Positions 24,279-33,836 of a DNA stretch of 64,000 nt are shown here, piece by piece. Positions within the stretch are counted from its first letter, which is position 1; the number at the start of each line of letters is the position of its first letter. The stretch is from NCBI RefSeq assembly GCF_000226215.1, contig NZ_AGFF01000003.1:1-64000 (forward strand), written 5' to 3'. Position numbers and translations under genes: made by a program. The notes beneath the pieces were generated by a model. The model made no database searches. It saw only the letters and a program-made list of their open reading frames with translations, and was not told where the DNA came from. The stretch comes from Dietzia alimentaria 72. Lineage in GTDB: Bacteria; Actinomycetota; Actinomycetes; Mycobacteriales; Mycobacteriaceae.

Positions 24279-25661
24279 ATGTCGAAGTACTCCACCGCTA
24301 ACCCCGCCACCGGAAAGGTCGAGCGCGAGTTCGATGAACTCCCAGACGCCGAGGTTCCCCGCGTCCTCGCCCGGTCGGCCGAGGCCTTCACTTCATGGCG
24401 GGAGACGTCGGCTGCCGACCGCGCAGAGATGCTCAGCCGGATCGCTGACGGCTACGAAGCCCGCAGCGACGAGCTCGCCACGGTGATTTCCACCGAGATG
24501 GGCAAACCCCTGGCCGAATCCCAGGGCGAGGTCGCACTCGCCGGGGCGATCTACCGCTGGTACGCCGACCACGGACCTCAGTTGCTCGAGTCCGAGGTCC
24601 TCGATCCGCAGGGGTCCGACGAATCGCTCATCGAGACCAAGCCGATCGGTCCGCTCGTCGGCGTGATGCCGTGGAACTTCCCGTACTACCAGGTGGCCCG
24701 TTTCGCGGCACCCAACCTGATGGCCGGCAACACCATCATTCTCAAGCACGCACGGATCTGTGCGGCATCGTCCGAGCTCATGGCAGAGATCATCCACGAT
24801 GCCGGTGTGCCTGCGGACGCGTACATCAACGTCTTCGCGACCAATGAGCAGATCGCGGATATGATCGCCGATCCCCGCGTTCAGGGCGTCTCCCTCACCG
24901 GCAGCGAGCGCGCAGGCGCGTCCGTCGCCGAAACCGCCGCCAAGAACCTGACCAAATCGGTACTCGAGCTCGGTGGTTCGGACGCCCTCATCGCACTTGA
25001 CGACGGCGACCTGCAGACGACCGCCGAGACGGCCGCGAAGGCCCGACTCTCGAACGCGGGTCAGGCCTGCAACTCGCCCAAGCGGATGATCGTTCCCAAC
25101 GATCAGGTCGACGACTTCGTCGCGACCGTGGTCAAGGTATTCGAGTCCGCGAAGGTCGGCGACCCCACCGACCTCTCCACGACCATGGGCCCGCTGTCCT
25201 CGATCTCGGCCCGCGACACCGCGGTGGACCAGGTCAAGCGCGCGGTGGAGCAGGGCGCGACCCTGCACACCGGGGGCGAGGCACTGCCCGGCGACGGCGC
25301 CTTCATGAGCCCGGCCGTACTGACCGGTGTCACCAAGGACATGGATGCGTACGAGGAGGAGATCTTCGGCCCGGTCGCCGTCGTCTACGGCGTCGACTCG
25401 ACCGACGACGCGGTCGCGCTCGCCAACGACGTCAGCTTCGGCCTCTCCGGCTCCGTATGGGGCAAGGATATCGACCGTGCCCAGGAGATCGCCGACCGAC
25501 TCGAGGTCGGGATGGCGTACGTCAACGAGCACGGCACCACGCTTCCCGGGCTGCCCTTCGGCGGCGTCAAGCGGTCCGGATACGGCCGCGAGCTGGGCCG
25601 CTGGGGAATGGGCGAGTTCGTCAACACCCGCCTGCGCCGTACCTCGTCGGCCAAGAAGTAG
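24279..25661 (+). CDS. NAD(P)-dependent aldehyde dehydrogenase (succinate-semialdehyde type)
   Basis: This 460-residue enzyme has cofactor motif GVMPWNFPYYQ, Gly loop SLTGSERAG, catalytic Glu in LELGGSDALIAL, and nucleophile Cys in NAGQACNSPKR. The length and PWNFPYYQ motif fit the short GabD/Sad-like group. It oxidises an aldehyde to an acid. AGGAGAACACG precedes the ATG at 24279. It leads a plus-strand set (NAD(P)-binding protein, GldA-like dehydrogenase) and is divergent from the OhrR-like gene with a shared operator. Confidence 0.87.
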   Translation: MSKYSTANPATGKVEREFDELPDAEVPRVLARSAEAFTSWRETSAADRAEMLSRIADGYEARSDELATVISTEMGKPLAESQGEVALAGAIYRWYADHGPQLLESEVLDPQGSDESLIETKPIGPLVGVMPWNFPYYQVARFAAPNLMAGNTIILKHARICAASSELMAEIIHDAGVPADAYINVFATNEQIADMIADPRVQGVSLTGSERAGASVAETAAKNLTKSVLELGGSDALIALDDGDLQTTAETAAKARLSNAGQACNSPKRMIVPNDQVDDFVATVVKVFESAKVGDPTDLSTTMGPLSSISARDTAVDQVKRAVEQGATLHTGGEALPGDGAFMSPAVLTGVTKDMDAYEEEIFGPVAVVYGVDSTDDAVALANDVSFGLSGSVWGKDIDRAQEIADRLEVGMAYVNEHGTTLPGLPFGGVKRSGYGRELGRWGMGEFVNTRLRRTSSAKK

Positions 25662-25742
25662 CAGCTGACCGACGCGGGCCCCGGGAATGTACGGGGTCTG
25701 CGTCGTCGACACCGCACCACATCATCAACGCAGGGAGTCACT

Positions 25743-26390
25743 ATGTCGCGCATCGCCATCGTCGGAGGACACGGCAAGATCGCACTGCAAGCCGCAAAGA
25801 TACTCAGTACCGAGGGGCACGAGGTCACCTCGCTCATCCGCAAGCCCGAGCAACGCGCTGAGATCGAGGGCGCCGGCGCTTCTGCGAGCATCATCGACCT
25901 GGAGTCGGCCTCGCAGGACGAGCTCGCCGCGGTCTTCCGGGGCCACGACGCAGTGGTGTTCTCCGCGGGCGCGGGCGGCGGCAGCCCCGAGCGGACCTAC
26001 GCGGTCGACCGCGATGCCGCCATCAAGACCATGGATGCCGCATCGGCGGCCGGCGTCGAGCGTTACGTCATGGTGTCCTACATGGGCGCCGGGCCCGACC
26101 ACGGCGTTCCGGAGGACGATTCCTTCTACCCGTACGCCGAGTCGAAGGCCGAGGCGGACACCCACCTGAAGGGCACAGACCTGGCCTGGACGATCCTCGG
26201 GCCGAGCATGCTGAGCGACGATCCCGCCACAGGCGCGATCGAGGTCGGCCAATCGGGTTCCGGGTCCGCCGCACGCGGCAACGTCGCCCAGGTGATCGCG
26301 GCGGTTCTGACGGATGAGTCCACGATCCGACGGACCATCGAGTTCGTCGACGGCCCCACCCCGATCCGGGATGCCGTCAGCGCTGAGTGA
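25743..26390 (+). CDS. Atypical SDR / NAD(P)-binding protein
   Basis: This 215-residue protein has an N-terminal Rossmann motif IAIVGGHGKIALQAAKIL and lacks the classical YxxxK of catalytic SDRs at the normal place; a YAESKAEAD motif occurs at about 133-141. It resembles the YwnB/NmrA-like atypical group. A redox or flavin/NADPH-sensing role is possible. It lies 81 bases after the aldehyde dehydrogenase, with the same orientation. Confidence 0.82.
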   Translation: MSRIAIVGGHGKIALQAAKILSTEGHEVTSLIRKPEQRAEIEGAGASASIIDLESASQDELAAVFRGHDAVVFSAGAGGGSPERTYAVDRDAAIKTMDAASAAGVERYVMVSYMGAGPDHGVPEDDSFYPYAESKAEADTHLKGTDLAWTILGPSMLSDDPATGAIEVGQSGSGSAARGNVAQVIAAVLTDESTIRRTIEFVDGPTPIRDAVSAE

Positions 26391-26468
26391 GTACTCGCGC
26401 CGACGGTCTTCGGTTCTCGCTAACCACGATTCCGGACGAACGCGATTGACAGAGAAAGAGGTTTCACG

Positions 26469-27614
26469 ATGAACAGCAAGACTCTCCAGGTATTTGCCAG
26501 TCCCAGCAGGTATGTGCAAGGCAAGGGCGCTATTAAGCAGTTGGGCGCCTACCTTGCTCAGCTCGGCTCCTCTCCGCTGCTCGTCGCCGACGACGTCGTC
26601 TGGGGAATAGTTCAGGAATCCGTCGAATCCAGCCTTACGTCCGCGGAACTCACCGTCACGAGGAAGTCTTTCGGAACGTTCGCCACCCCTGACTCGGTTG
26701 ACGAACTGGTGGCTGGCATCAACGAAAACGGACATGACGTCATCGTCGGCATCGGCGGCGGATCGGCCATCGACGCGGCCAAGGCCGCTGGACATCTCGC
26801 AGGTATCCGATGGGCCAGTGTGCCGACCGCCGCCTCCTCGGATGCACCGACCTCATCACTGGCGGTCATCTACAGCGAGGAGGGCGAGTTCCTAGAGTAC
26901 CGCTTTTTCGAGCGCAATCCCGACCTCATCCTCATCGACACCCAGGTCGTGGCCAACGCGCCGGATCACCTACTCGTCAGCGGGATCGGCGACGCTCTCG
27001 CCACGTGGGTAGAGGCGCGCGCTACCGCTCGGGGTTCAGGCTCCACCATGGCCGGGGGGCGTACCACTCAGGCGGGCACAGCACTGGCCGAGCGGTCCTG
27101 GACGTTGCTCTGGGACAACGCGTTCTTGGCCCTGGAATCGGTCCGTTCGCACGTGGTCACGCCCGCCTTGGACAAGGTGGTCGAAGCCAATACGCTGCTC
27201 TCCGGACTCGGCTTCGAGTCCGGAGGGTTAGCTGCAGCGCACGCTATCCACAACGCCCTTACAGCGGCACCGCAAACCCATGGGCTGAGCCACGGCCAGA
27301 AGGTCAACTTCGGCACCATGACCCAGCTCGTCCTCGAAGGTGCGCCAACCGAGGAGATAGAAGCATTCGTGAAATTCACCACCAAGCTAGGCCTTCCCAA
27401 CTCCCTCGCCGAGATCGGCCTCACCCCGGAGAATGAAAACGAACTGCGCGCCGTCGCGGAGGGAGCGACCGTGGAGGATGAAACCATTCACAATATGCCG
27501 TTCCGGGTCACAGCAGGCCAGGTCATCGACGCCATGAAAGCAGTGGAAGGAATCTCCCGAGCCGTCCGATCGGCCAATGACCTGCCCGCGCCCGCTCTCC
27601 ACGTCGCGGAATGA
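26469..27614 (+). CDS. Iron/zinc-containing glycerol dehydrogenase-type alcohol dehydrogenase
   Basis: This 381-residue GldA-family enzyme shows the nucleotide loop IGGGSAIDAAKAAG at about 94-107, PTAASSDAPTSSLAV, and metal ligands in VSGIGDALATW (Asp), AAAHAIHNAL (His) and THGLSHGQKVNFG (His). It oxidises a vicinal diol or similar alcohol to a hydroxy-ketone with NAD. GAAAGAGG precedes the ATG. With the aldehyde dehydrogenase upstream it could form an alcohol-to-acid path; the true substrate is unknown. Confidence 0.87.
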   Translation: MNSKTLQVFASPSRYVQGKGAIKQLGAYLAQLGSSPLLVADDVVWGIVQESVESSLTSAELTVTRKSFGTFATPDSVDELVAGINENGHDVIVGIGGGSAIDAAKAAGHLAGIRWASVPTAASSDAPTSSLAVIYSEEGEFLEYRFFERNPDLILIDTQVVANAPDHLLVSGIGDALATWVEARATARGSGSTMAGGRTTQAGTALAERSWTLLWDNAFLALESVRSHVVTPALDKVVEANTLLSGLGFESGGLAAAHAIHNALTAAPQTHGLSHGQKVNFGTMTQLVLEGAPTEEIEAFVKFTTKLGLPNSLAEIGLTPENENELRAVAEGATVEDETIHNMPFRVTAGQVIDAMKAVEGISRAVRSANDLPAPALHVAE

Positions 27615-27629
27615 CGTCCGGCTGCACCG

Positions 27630-27687
27630 ACATCTCCCTGCCGGTGGATCCAGTCGAGCGTCACTCCGCACGTCCCCCGCGGAGACC
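27630..27687. repeat. Dispersed ~57-bp repeat, copy A
   Basis: CATCTCCCTGCCGGT at 27630 and CCGCGGAGACC ending at 27687 recur with nearly the same spacing at 33837-33892, where the minus-strand sequence forms the 5' flank of the large YhgE/Pip gene. Between the blocks GATCC and TCGA also match. On the minus strand copy A follows a short stretch resembling an SDR C-terminus (VSGGLRGGR, near 27670-27720). Confidence 0.55.
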
Positions 27688-27731
27688 GCCGCTCACGCAC
27701 ATCTGACGGCCCACGTAGGTACCTTCGGCCC

Positions 27732-28598
27732 ATGAAGGAATCACAGAGCCTCGCGGATTGGCTGCCCCACCCGATCGGGTTCGTGCTCGGCGGTGGGGGC
27801 AGCCTGGGTGCGGCCCAGGTCGGGATGCTCGAAGCCCTCGCGGAGGTTCCGATACGCGCCGACGTCGTGGCCGGCACCTCCATCGGAGCACTGAACGGGG
27901 CCGTGGTCGCGTCGGATCCAGCCGGAGCCGCTCATCGCCTGTCGCATATCTGGCACGGCCTCCAGACCGACACGATCATGCCGGGGGGCCTATGGGCGCG
28001 TCTGAAGACAGTACTGCGGAGTCGCACCAATCTCTACGACAGCCCGAGCATCGGTCGTCTGGTCGCCGAGGAGATCACCGAGGGCCAGATCGACGAGCTC
28101 GCACTGCCCTATCTCGCGATGGCGGTCGACGCGGACACCGCCGAGCCGGTCCAACTCACGGGCGGGCCTTTGCTCAGCGCGATGCTCGCGAGCTCGGCCA
28201 TCCCGGGAGTCTTCCCGGTGGTCCGTCGTGACGGCCGTGACCTGTACGACGGAGGACTCGTAGCTAACACCCCGGTACTTGAGGCATTGGCGATGGGCGC
28301 CGGCTCCTTGGTGGTGCTCGACTGCAACTATCCCGATCGGCGGATCACGCGCCCGACCACTGTTCCCGAGGCGGTCCTGTACGCGGCCACGATCGCGGCC
28401 CGTCAGCAGCTGGAGCGTGACCTCCCCGTGGCTGCGGGGGAGGTCCCGGTACTCGTGCTCCCCGGGCCCAAGTACCTCCCGGGCCTGTCGCCCCTGGACT
28501 TCACCGGGTCCACTCCGTTGATAGCCTCTGCGTATCAGGCCGGTCGCGACTTCCTGTCCACGGTGAAGGTGAATGGCCCGGGTCTGTACCGTCGGTGA
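27732..28598 (+). CDS. Patatin-like phospholipase / NTE-type esterase
   Basis: This 288-residue protein has the patatin oxyanion motif GGGGSLGAAQVGML (about 19-32), nucleophile elbow GTSIGALNG (Ser50), and the dyad Asp in DGGLVANTP. No signal peptide is present, so it acts in the cytoplasm or at the inner membrane face, hydrolysing acyl esters of phospholipids or related lipids. The C-terminal Pro/Gly-rich tail (LPGPKYLPGLSPLDF) is typical of actinobacterial members. It stands alone between the GldA gene and a pseudogene. Confidence 0.86.
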   Translation: MKESQSLADWLPHPIGFVLGGGGSLGAAQVGMLEALAEVPIRADVVAGTSIGALNGAVVASDPAGAAHRLSHIWHGLQTDTIMPGGLWARLKTVLRSRTNLYDSPSIGRLVAEEITEGQIDELALPYLAMAVDADTAEPVQLTGGPLLSAMLASSAIPGVFPVVRRDGRDLYDGGLVANTPVLEALAMGAGSLVVLDCNYPDRRITRPTTVPEAVLYAATIAARQQLERDLPVAAGEVPVLVLPGPKYLPGLSPLDFTGSTPLIASAYQAGRDFLSTVKVNGPGLYRR

Positions 28599-28649
28599 TC
28601 ATGTGGAGGCACGCTCACATAGCTCGCCGAGGACCCGCACGCGTGCCGG

Positions 28650-28890
28650 TCAGGAGTTGGTGACGACACCTACCTTCAGTGTGCAAGGCCCGTGCACTCC
28701 CACGGTGTAGGACGGACCATCGCCAAGTCCTGCGGCACGTCGGTAGCGATGTCCTCCTCACGGACCACGCACACGTGGACGTCTGGAACGAGCCTCACCA
28801 CGCGCCGCCCGGACGCCCCCTGTCCAGAACGAGCGTGCCGTTCTCCGCAATCGCAGCCGCACACCCGGTCACCGCCGCGCGGAGGACGGG
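28650..28890 (-). pseudogene. Remnant of a LutC/LUD-domain gene
   Basis: Three minus-strand frames carry consecutive pieces of a LutC C-terminus. AVTGCAAAIAENGTLVLD (near 28880-28825) is followed after a frame change by RRVVRLVPDVHVCVVREEDI. After another shift, and apparent loss of about 50 residues, comes GVHGPCTLKVGVVTNS and a stop at 28650. LutC is a subunit of the LutABC lactate-oxidation system. No lutA or lutB is nearby, and no start survives. The remainder of 28599-29091 holds no feature I can support. Confidence 0.65.
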
Positions 28891-29091
28891 TTGAAGAGTT
28901 CCCCATGCGGTGGCCCCCGCGTTCTACTGGCCCCTGCGCACGATGATCGACACCGTCCAACACGCTGGATTCACCGTTACCTGTTCACGCCGACGCCACG
29001 ATCCTGGCCGGCAACCCCACGCCGCGCTCTTCGCTCGGCGAGAACAACGCTACCGGCGTCAGTCGCAGGATGAGCGGACCTGATCGGCCCG

Positions 29092-31278
29092 TTACATCAG
29101 CTTGGTCGACTCGAGTTCGCGGAGCAGGTTCGCATTGAAGTCCATCAACGGCCGACGCAGCACGTATCCCAGCAGCAGCATCGGCACGACAAACAGGGCG
29201 AGCCATCCCAGCGAAAACCAGTAGTCGCCGTCGTAGACCCCGGCGATCGCCGACCGGACCGCGTCGACGGCGTGAGTCCCCGGCAGGAACGAGCTGATGT
29301 TCTGCAACCATTGCGGGAGCACCTGCAATGGGTACGCGCCGCCGGAGCCTGCTATCTGAATAACCAACAGAAGGACTGAGAGTGCCTTGCCCGCGTTCCC
29401 GAAGGACACCACGAACGTGTAGGTGATCAGCGTAAAGACGAGGGACATGACCCAGCCGGCGAGCAGCAGTAGCCACGGGTGCGCAGCCTCCACCTGAACG
29501 AACAAGATCAAGCCGGCGCTGACGAGCGTGCTCTGCGCGAGACCGACCAGGGCGAACATCCCGTACCGCCCGAGGTATATCTGGTTGGGAGTCAGCGGCT
29601 CGGCTCCCGGCGCTACGCTCGTAGGAACGTCGACGCGGATCGCCACCGACGCCAGCACCGCGCCCACCCACAGCCCCAACATCATGTACAGCGGGGCTAT
29701 CGCACTGCCGAAGCTGGCGACGGAGAACACCGGCATGCGCTCGAGTTCGACAGGCCGGGACAATGAGGCGGCCAACATCCCGGGGTCGCTACCGACCACT
29801 TTGGTTAGGGTATTGAGATCTCCCGTGTCAGCGGCCTCGGCCAGCCCCGCGGACAGCTCGTCGAAGCGGCCTGCCGCCTCCAGCAGCGAATCCGACACAG
29901 ACGCCGTCGTCGCCTCCGCCTGTGCGAGACGATCGAGCAGCGAACCGGTGCCGCCGGAGAGCGTGGCAGTCGCGGCGGACACGTCATCGCCGACTGTCGA
30001 TACACCGGAATTAATCGAGGACAGCGTGGTACCGAGGGCGTCCAGCTGCGGTCTCAGGCTGGTCTCATAGGCATTCCTGGCGCCCTGGATCGCCTCCCGC
30101 GCACCGGCCACCAGGTCGAGCGCCTCCTCGCGGGCCGCTCCCGTATTGGCGCTGGTAGTGCGCACTCGCAGCGCCGCGCTCTCGAGGCCGTCCTGCAGCG
30201 CCTGCTGCCGCGCGATCGCGTTATCGAGTCGGGAGACGACCAGGTCGAAACCGCCCCTCGCGACGTCGGGGAGCAGCGGGGAGACTGTGGCCACGGCACT
30301 GTCGCGAAGCTCGCGGTATTGATCAACCTGAGTTTGCACCCGCACGGCCAACGCCTCGAGGGCATCGGCGGTACCGGCCGACTGGTCGTCGAGTGCGGCA
30401 TATGCCTCGTCGATGCGGTCCGATACCGCCTGATAACTGTCGTCGCTCGCCGACAGGGCACCACCGAGCGCACCCGCTGCCGAGGTGAGGGTCGAGGCCA
30501 GCGATTCCGCGGCGTCCGCTCCGCCGTCGATCGCGTCAGAGGCACGGCCGAGAGCACGGTCGGACGAGGAGGCCAGATCCGATGCGCTCGCCACCAACGG
30601 GACGCTCGAAGATATCAACGTGGTGAAAATGCTTGCGGTATCCGCTCCCGAGCGCAGCTGCGCAGCGACCTCACCGACGCGCGCCTCGAGGCGGGACAGG
30701 GCCACCTGGGTGTCGGGGTCGTCCAACTCGTCGGAGAGCGACGAGAGGATGTTCAGACCGACCTCGCCGAGCGTGGCGGAGAACTGCTCGTTGATCCTCG
30801 TCGACACCTGGGTCGCACCCTGCCCGGTAATGTTGGGAGCTATCGGGTTCTTCTTCTCGTTGGTGTAATACTCGATCGCTGTCCGCTCGCCACCGTCGGC
30901 GTAGAACGTCATCATGTCGGCGCTGAACTCGGGGGGCAGCACGATGGCCGCGTAGTACTCCCCCGACTTCGTCCCTTCGATCGCGTCATCCCGCGAGGTG
31001 ATCTCCCAGTCGAGGTCATCGTTGGCCCGCAGCGCGGAGAGCGCCTGCTCGCCGATGTTGATCCGCAGCGGGATGAGGTCACTCTGGTACCCCTCGTCGG
31101 TGTTCGCCACGGCAATGGTGAGGTTCTCGGTCTCACCGAACGGGTCCCAGGTGGCGATGACGTTGAACCATGTGAATATCGAGGGGATCAGGATCAGCCC
31201 CGACAGGACGATGATCGCCATCACGTTGGTGGTGCTGCGGCGAAGGTCGCGGCGAAGGAGCCTCCATGCTGTCCTCAC
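29092..31278 (-). CDS. YhgE/Pip family membrane protein (second of tandem pair)
   Basis: This 728-residue protein has one N-terminal helix (about 20-40, MAIIVLSGLILIPSIFTWF), a long extracellular helical region with many Ala/Ser/Asp repeats (about 130-480), and five or six C-terminal helices. The opening pattern (NVIATWDPFGETENLTIAVANTDEGY) is diagnostic of YhgE/Pip (phage infection protein-like) and the EsaA-type N-terminus. The GTG at 31278 overlaps the upstream stop by four bases (GTGA) behind GGGGGTGG. The C-terminal part resembles an ABC-2-type membrane domain, but no ATPase is adjacent. It probably forms a complex with its neighbour at the envelope. Confidence 0.86.
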   Translation of the reverse strand: MRTAWRLLRRDLRRSTTNVMAIIVLSGLILIPSIFTWFNVIATWDPFGETENLTIAVANTDEGYQSDLIPLRINIGEQALSALRANDDLDWEITSRDDAIEGTKSGEYYAAIVLPPEFSADMMTFYADGGERTAIEYYTNEKKNPIAPNITGQGATQVSTRINEQFSATLGEVGLNILSSLSDELDDPDTQVALSRLEARVGEVAAQLRSGADTASIFTTLISSSVPLVASASDLASSSDRALGRASDAIDGGADAAESLASTLTSAAGALGGALSASDDSYQAVSDRIDEAYAALDDQSAGTADALEALAVRVQTQVDQYRELRDSAVATVSPLLPDVARGGFDLVVSRLDNAIARQQALQDGLESAALRVRTTSANTGAAREEALDLVAGAREAIQGARNAYETSLRPQLDALGTTLSSINSGVSTVGDDVSAATATLSGGTGSLLDRLAQAEATTASVSDSLLEAAGRFDELSAGLAEAADTGDLNTLTKVVGSDPGMLAASLSRPVELERMPVFSVASFGSAIAPLYMMLGLWVGAVLASVAIRVDVPTSVAPGAEPLTPNQIYLGRYGMFALVGLAQSTLVSAGLILFVQVEAAHPWLLLLAGWVMSLVFTLITYTFVVSFGNAGKALSVLLLVIQIAGSGGAYPLQVLPQWLQNISSFLPGTHAVDAVRSAIAGVYDGDYWFSLGWLALFVVPMLLLGYVLRRPLMDFNANLLRELESTKLM

Positions 31279-33833
31279 TCGCGGCCACCCCCTTCGCGTC
31301 CGGTGCCTGTGTCCACGAGCTCGCGGCGTAGTTCGTCCTCGGACATTCCCCCTAGTTCTCTCGCGAATCCAATGCTTTGCCTGATGTATTCGAGTGTCAC
31401 GAGGAACCCGACGACCAAGAGAGAGAAAAGCACCCACAGCCCGAGGATGACGGCCTTGCCGGATGGGCTCAGCGACCCGAGAAATCCGAGGGACAGCGTG
31501 GCCACGACGGCGACGGCAAAGATGGCGCGCAGCAGCTTCGGATAGTGACGAGTGAATCGTTGTGCCCTGGCGGTGACGTCGCGCCGGAATTCTCCCCCGT
31601 TCGTCAGCGCGTGGATGATCTGCGGGAGGCGGTAGCGGCGGCCGGTGACGTGCACGTCCTCGGTCACGAGTAACTGGGTAGCCGCGAGCCTGCGGTTGAA
31701 CAGCAGAACGAAGTTGCCGAGCCGGTCGCGGAGGACGAGGCCGAGAAGGAACGAGAGGACGACGAACACCGCCAGGGCGCCCATGTTCTTCCAGTAATGG
31801 TCTCCGTAAAAGCCACTTATCGTCTCACGCAGTGCGTCGATCCCGTAGGTGAACGGCAGGAACGGATACAGCGCGCGGAAGAACCCCGGCATCAGTTCGA
31901 TCGGGTACAGGCCGGCCGCGCCGGGGATCTGCACGATGATGAGCAGAACGCACAGGCCCTTACCCACGTATCCGAGGGCGACCGAGAGTGCGTAGACGAT
32001 GCTCAGATACGCCTGCCCGATCAGCACACTGGTCGCCACAAAAGCGGGCGCACTGGCGGTCTCCACACCGATCAGAAGGATGCCGATGGCCAGGACCAGC
32101 GCCTGAACAACACTCATAGCTGCGAGCAGCATCCATCGCCCGAGGTAGGCCTGCGCCGTCGTCAGCCCGGTGATGCCCTCCCTGTCCACTTCGAGCTTGA
32201 AGATCACCACGAGGACGAACGCAGCGATCCACAGGGACAGGTTCGAGAAGAGCGGCGCCATCGCGGAGCCGTACGCGTTGACTGGGAACACCGCGCGTTC
32301 CTCAACCTCGACGGGAGAGGCCATGAACTGCGCGATCTCCTCGGCGTCGAGTCCAGTCAGCGTGCCGAGGGCGTCCCAGACGTCCGCCGTGCCGAGTGCG
32401 ACCACGTCGGTACGCACCCGTTCGAGTCCGGTTTGCGCTCCGGCAAGGTTGTCGTCGAGAGCGGTGAGCGCCGTCGATGTCTCAGAGAGTTGCTCATCCA
32501 GGCCCCCGAGGAGGTTCTGCGCCTGCCTGAGCTGCGCTCGTTGCGAGTCGATAGTCGACGACAGCAGCCCCGCGCTCGCCGACAGGCGCGACATCGCCCC
32601 GTTGAGGTCGGGCCCCGTCCGGACCAGGACGTCGCGGACGGACCGCGCTGAGGCCGACGCGGCGTCTGCGGCCGTGTCGATCGCGTCCGCCGAACTCCGG
32701 ATGGCAGCCGTGGACTCTGCCACGTCGGCGCCGAGCTGCCGCACTCGGTCGAGGACGTTCTGGTCCTCAGGGACACGGCTCTGCAGCAAGGCTGCAGCCT
32801 GATCCAACTGAGCGAACAGCTCGGAGTCAGGGGGTGCCACGGCCAGTAGTGCCCGGACCTCGCTGAGTGCTTCGCCGGTTCTGGCGGCAACGACGTCGGC
32901 GTCGTCGAGGCCTGAGCCGAGGGCGACGTTGGCGCGATCCAAATCCGACGTGGCCCTCGCGACAGAACTGTTCAGTGTCGACGCGGCGTCGGCCAGAAGC
33001 GTCGCGCCCGAGACGTAGTTGTTTGTCAATGAGCCGGTGAGAGCGGCCAGTTCCTGTTGCGCCTCGTCCGCGATCTGTCGCGCCTGACCGACGGCGGTCT
33101 GAACGTCGCCCAGCGTGGTGTCGACCGTATCGAGCGTGTCTCCCGCCGAGTCGAGGCCGTCGCGAGCGCCGGACAGCCCCTCCTGCAGTTCACCGATCCG
33201 CCCACGCGCGGATCCGACAGTGCCGACAGCGCCGTCGAGAGCGTCGACGGTGCTGTTCTGCGCGTCGAGCAATCGGCGTTCGACATCGTCGCCGGCGTCG
33301 GTTAACTCCGCGGTCACTGCCTCGGCGACGGCCGAGACGAACGTACTGTTGATCTGCGTGTCAAGTGTGGACGCACCGACATCGGTGATCTTCGGCGAGA
33401 CCGCGTTCGTCTTCTCGTTGACGTAGTAGGCCAGGGACGGGGGCGTGAAGTCGCCGGTGCTGAAGCTCAGCAGGTCTCGACTGAAGTCCGGTGGGACGAT
33501 GATCGTCGCGTAGCTAGAACCGCTCCGGACCGCCTCCATCGCGGCATCCTCGTCGAGGAACTGCCAGCCGAGCTGATCATTCTCCTTGAGCTGGTCGACC
33601 AGCTGACTGCCGACGTCGACATCGCCCGTCAACGTCGAGGTGCCACCCTCGTCCTGGTTCACGATCGCGACGCTGATGTTCTCGGTTTGCGAGTACGGGT
33701 CCCAGAAAGCCACGATGTTGACCCAGGCGTACAGCGACGGGGTGATCATGACGCCCAAGATGACAATCCATGCTTTGCGCACGAGCGCGAGCCGCCTGGC
33801 ATCTCGCGAAAAGACGCGAAAGACGTTGCTCAT
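31275..33833 (-). CDS. YhgE/Pip family membrane protein (first of tandem pair)
   Basis: This 852-residue paralogue of the next gene has the same architecture: helix at about 20-40 (WIVILGVMITPSLYAWVNI), motif FWDPYSQTENISVAIVNQDEGG, a long coiled extracellular section, and C-terminal helices. It also has an extra cytoplasmic C-terminal tail of about 160 residues with two further helices (IFAVAVVATLSLGFLGSLS ...) ending in a Gly/Arg/Glu-rich run. It is translationally coupled to the shorter partner. In Firmicutes such proteins serve as phage receptors or export-system parts; the role in actinobacteria is not defined. Confidence 0.86.
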   Translation of the reverse strand: MSNVFRVFSRDARRLALVRKAWIVILGVMITPSLYAWVNIVAFWDPYSQTENISVAIVNQDEGGTSTLTGDVDVGSQLVDQLKENDQLGWQFLDEDAAMEAVRSGSSYATIIVPPDFSRDLLSFSTGDFTPPSLAYYVNEKTNAVSPKITDVGASTLDTQINSTFVSAVAEAVTAELTDAGDDVERRLLDAQNSTVDALDGAVGTVGSARGRIGELQEGLSGARDGLDSAGDTLDTVDTTLGDVQTAVGQARQIADEAQQELAALTGSLTNNYVSGATLLADAASTLNSSVARATSDLDRANVALGSGLDDADVVAARTGEALSEVRALLAVAPPDSELFAQLDQAAALLQSRVPEDQNVLDRVRQLGADVAESTAAIRSSADAIDTAADAASASARSVRDVLVRTGPDLNGAMSRLSASAGLLSSTIDSQRAQLRQAQNLLGGLDEQLSETSTALTALDDNLAGAQTGLERVRTDVVALGTADVWDALGTLTGLDAEEIAQFMASPVEVEERAVFPVNAYGSAMAPLFSNLSLWIAAFVLVVIFKLEVDREGITGLTTAQAYLGRWMLLAAMSVVQALVLAIGILLIGVETASAPAFVATSVLIGQAYLSIVYALSVALGYVGKGLCVLLIIVQIPGAAGLYPIELMPGFFRALYPFLPFTYGIDALRETISGFYGDHYWKNMGALAVFVVLSFLLGLVLRDRLGNFVLLFNRRLAATQLLVTEDVHVTGRRYRLPQIIHALTNGGEFRRDVTARAQRFTRHYPKLLRAIFAVAVVATLSLGFLGSLSPSGKAVILGLWVLFSLLVVGFLVTLEYIRQSIGFARELGGMSEDELRRELVDTGTGREGGGRE

Positions 33834-33836
33834 TCA

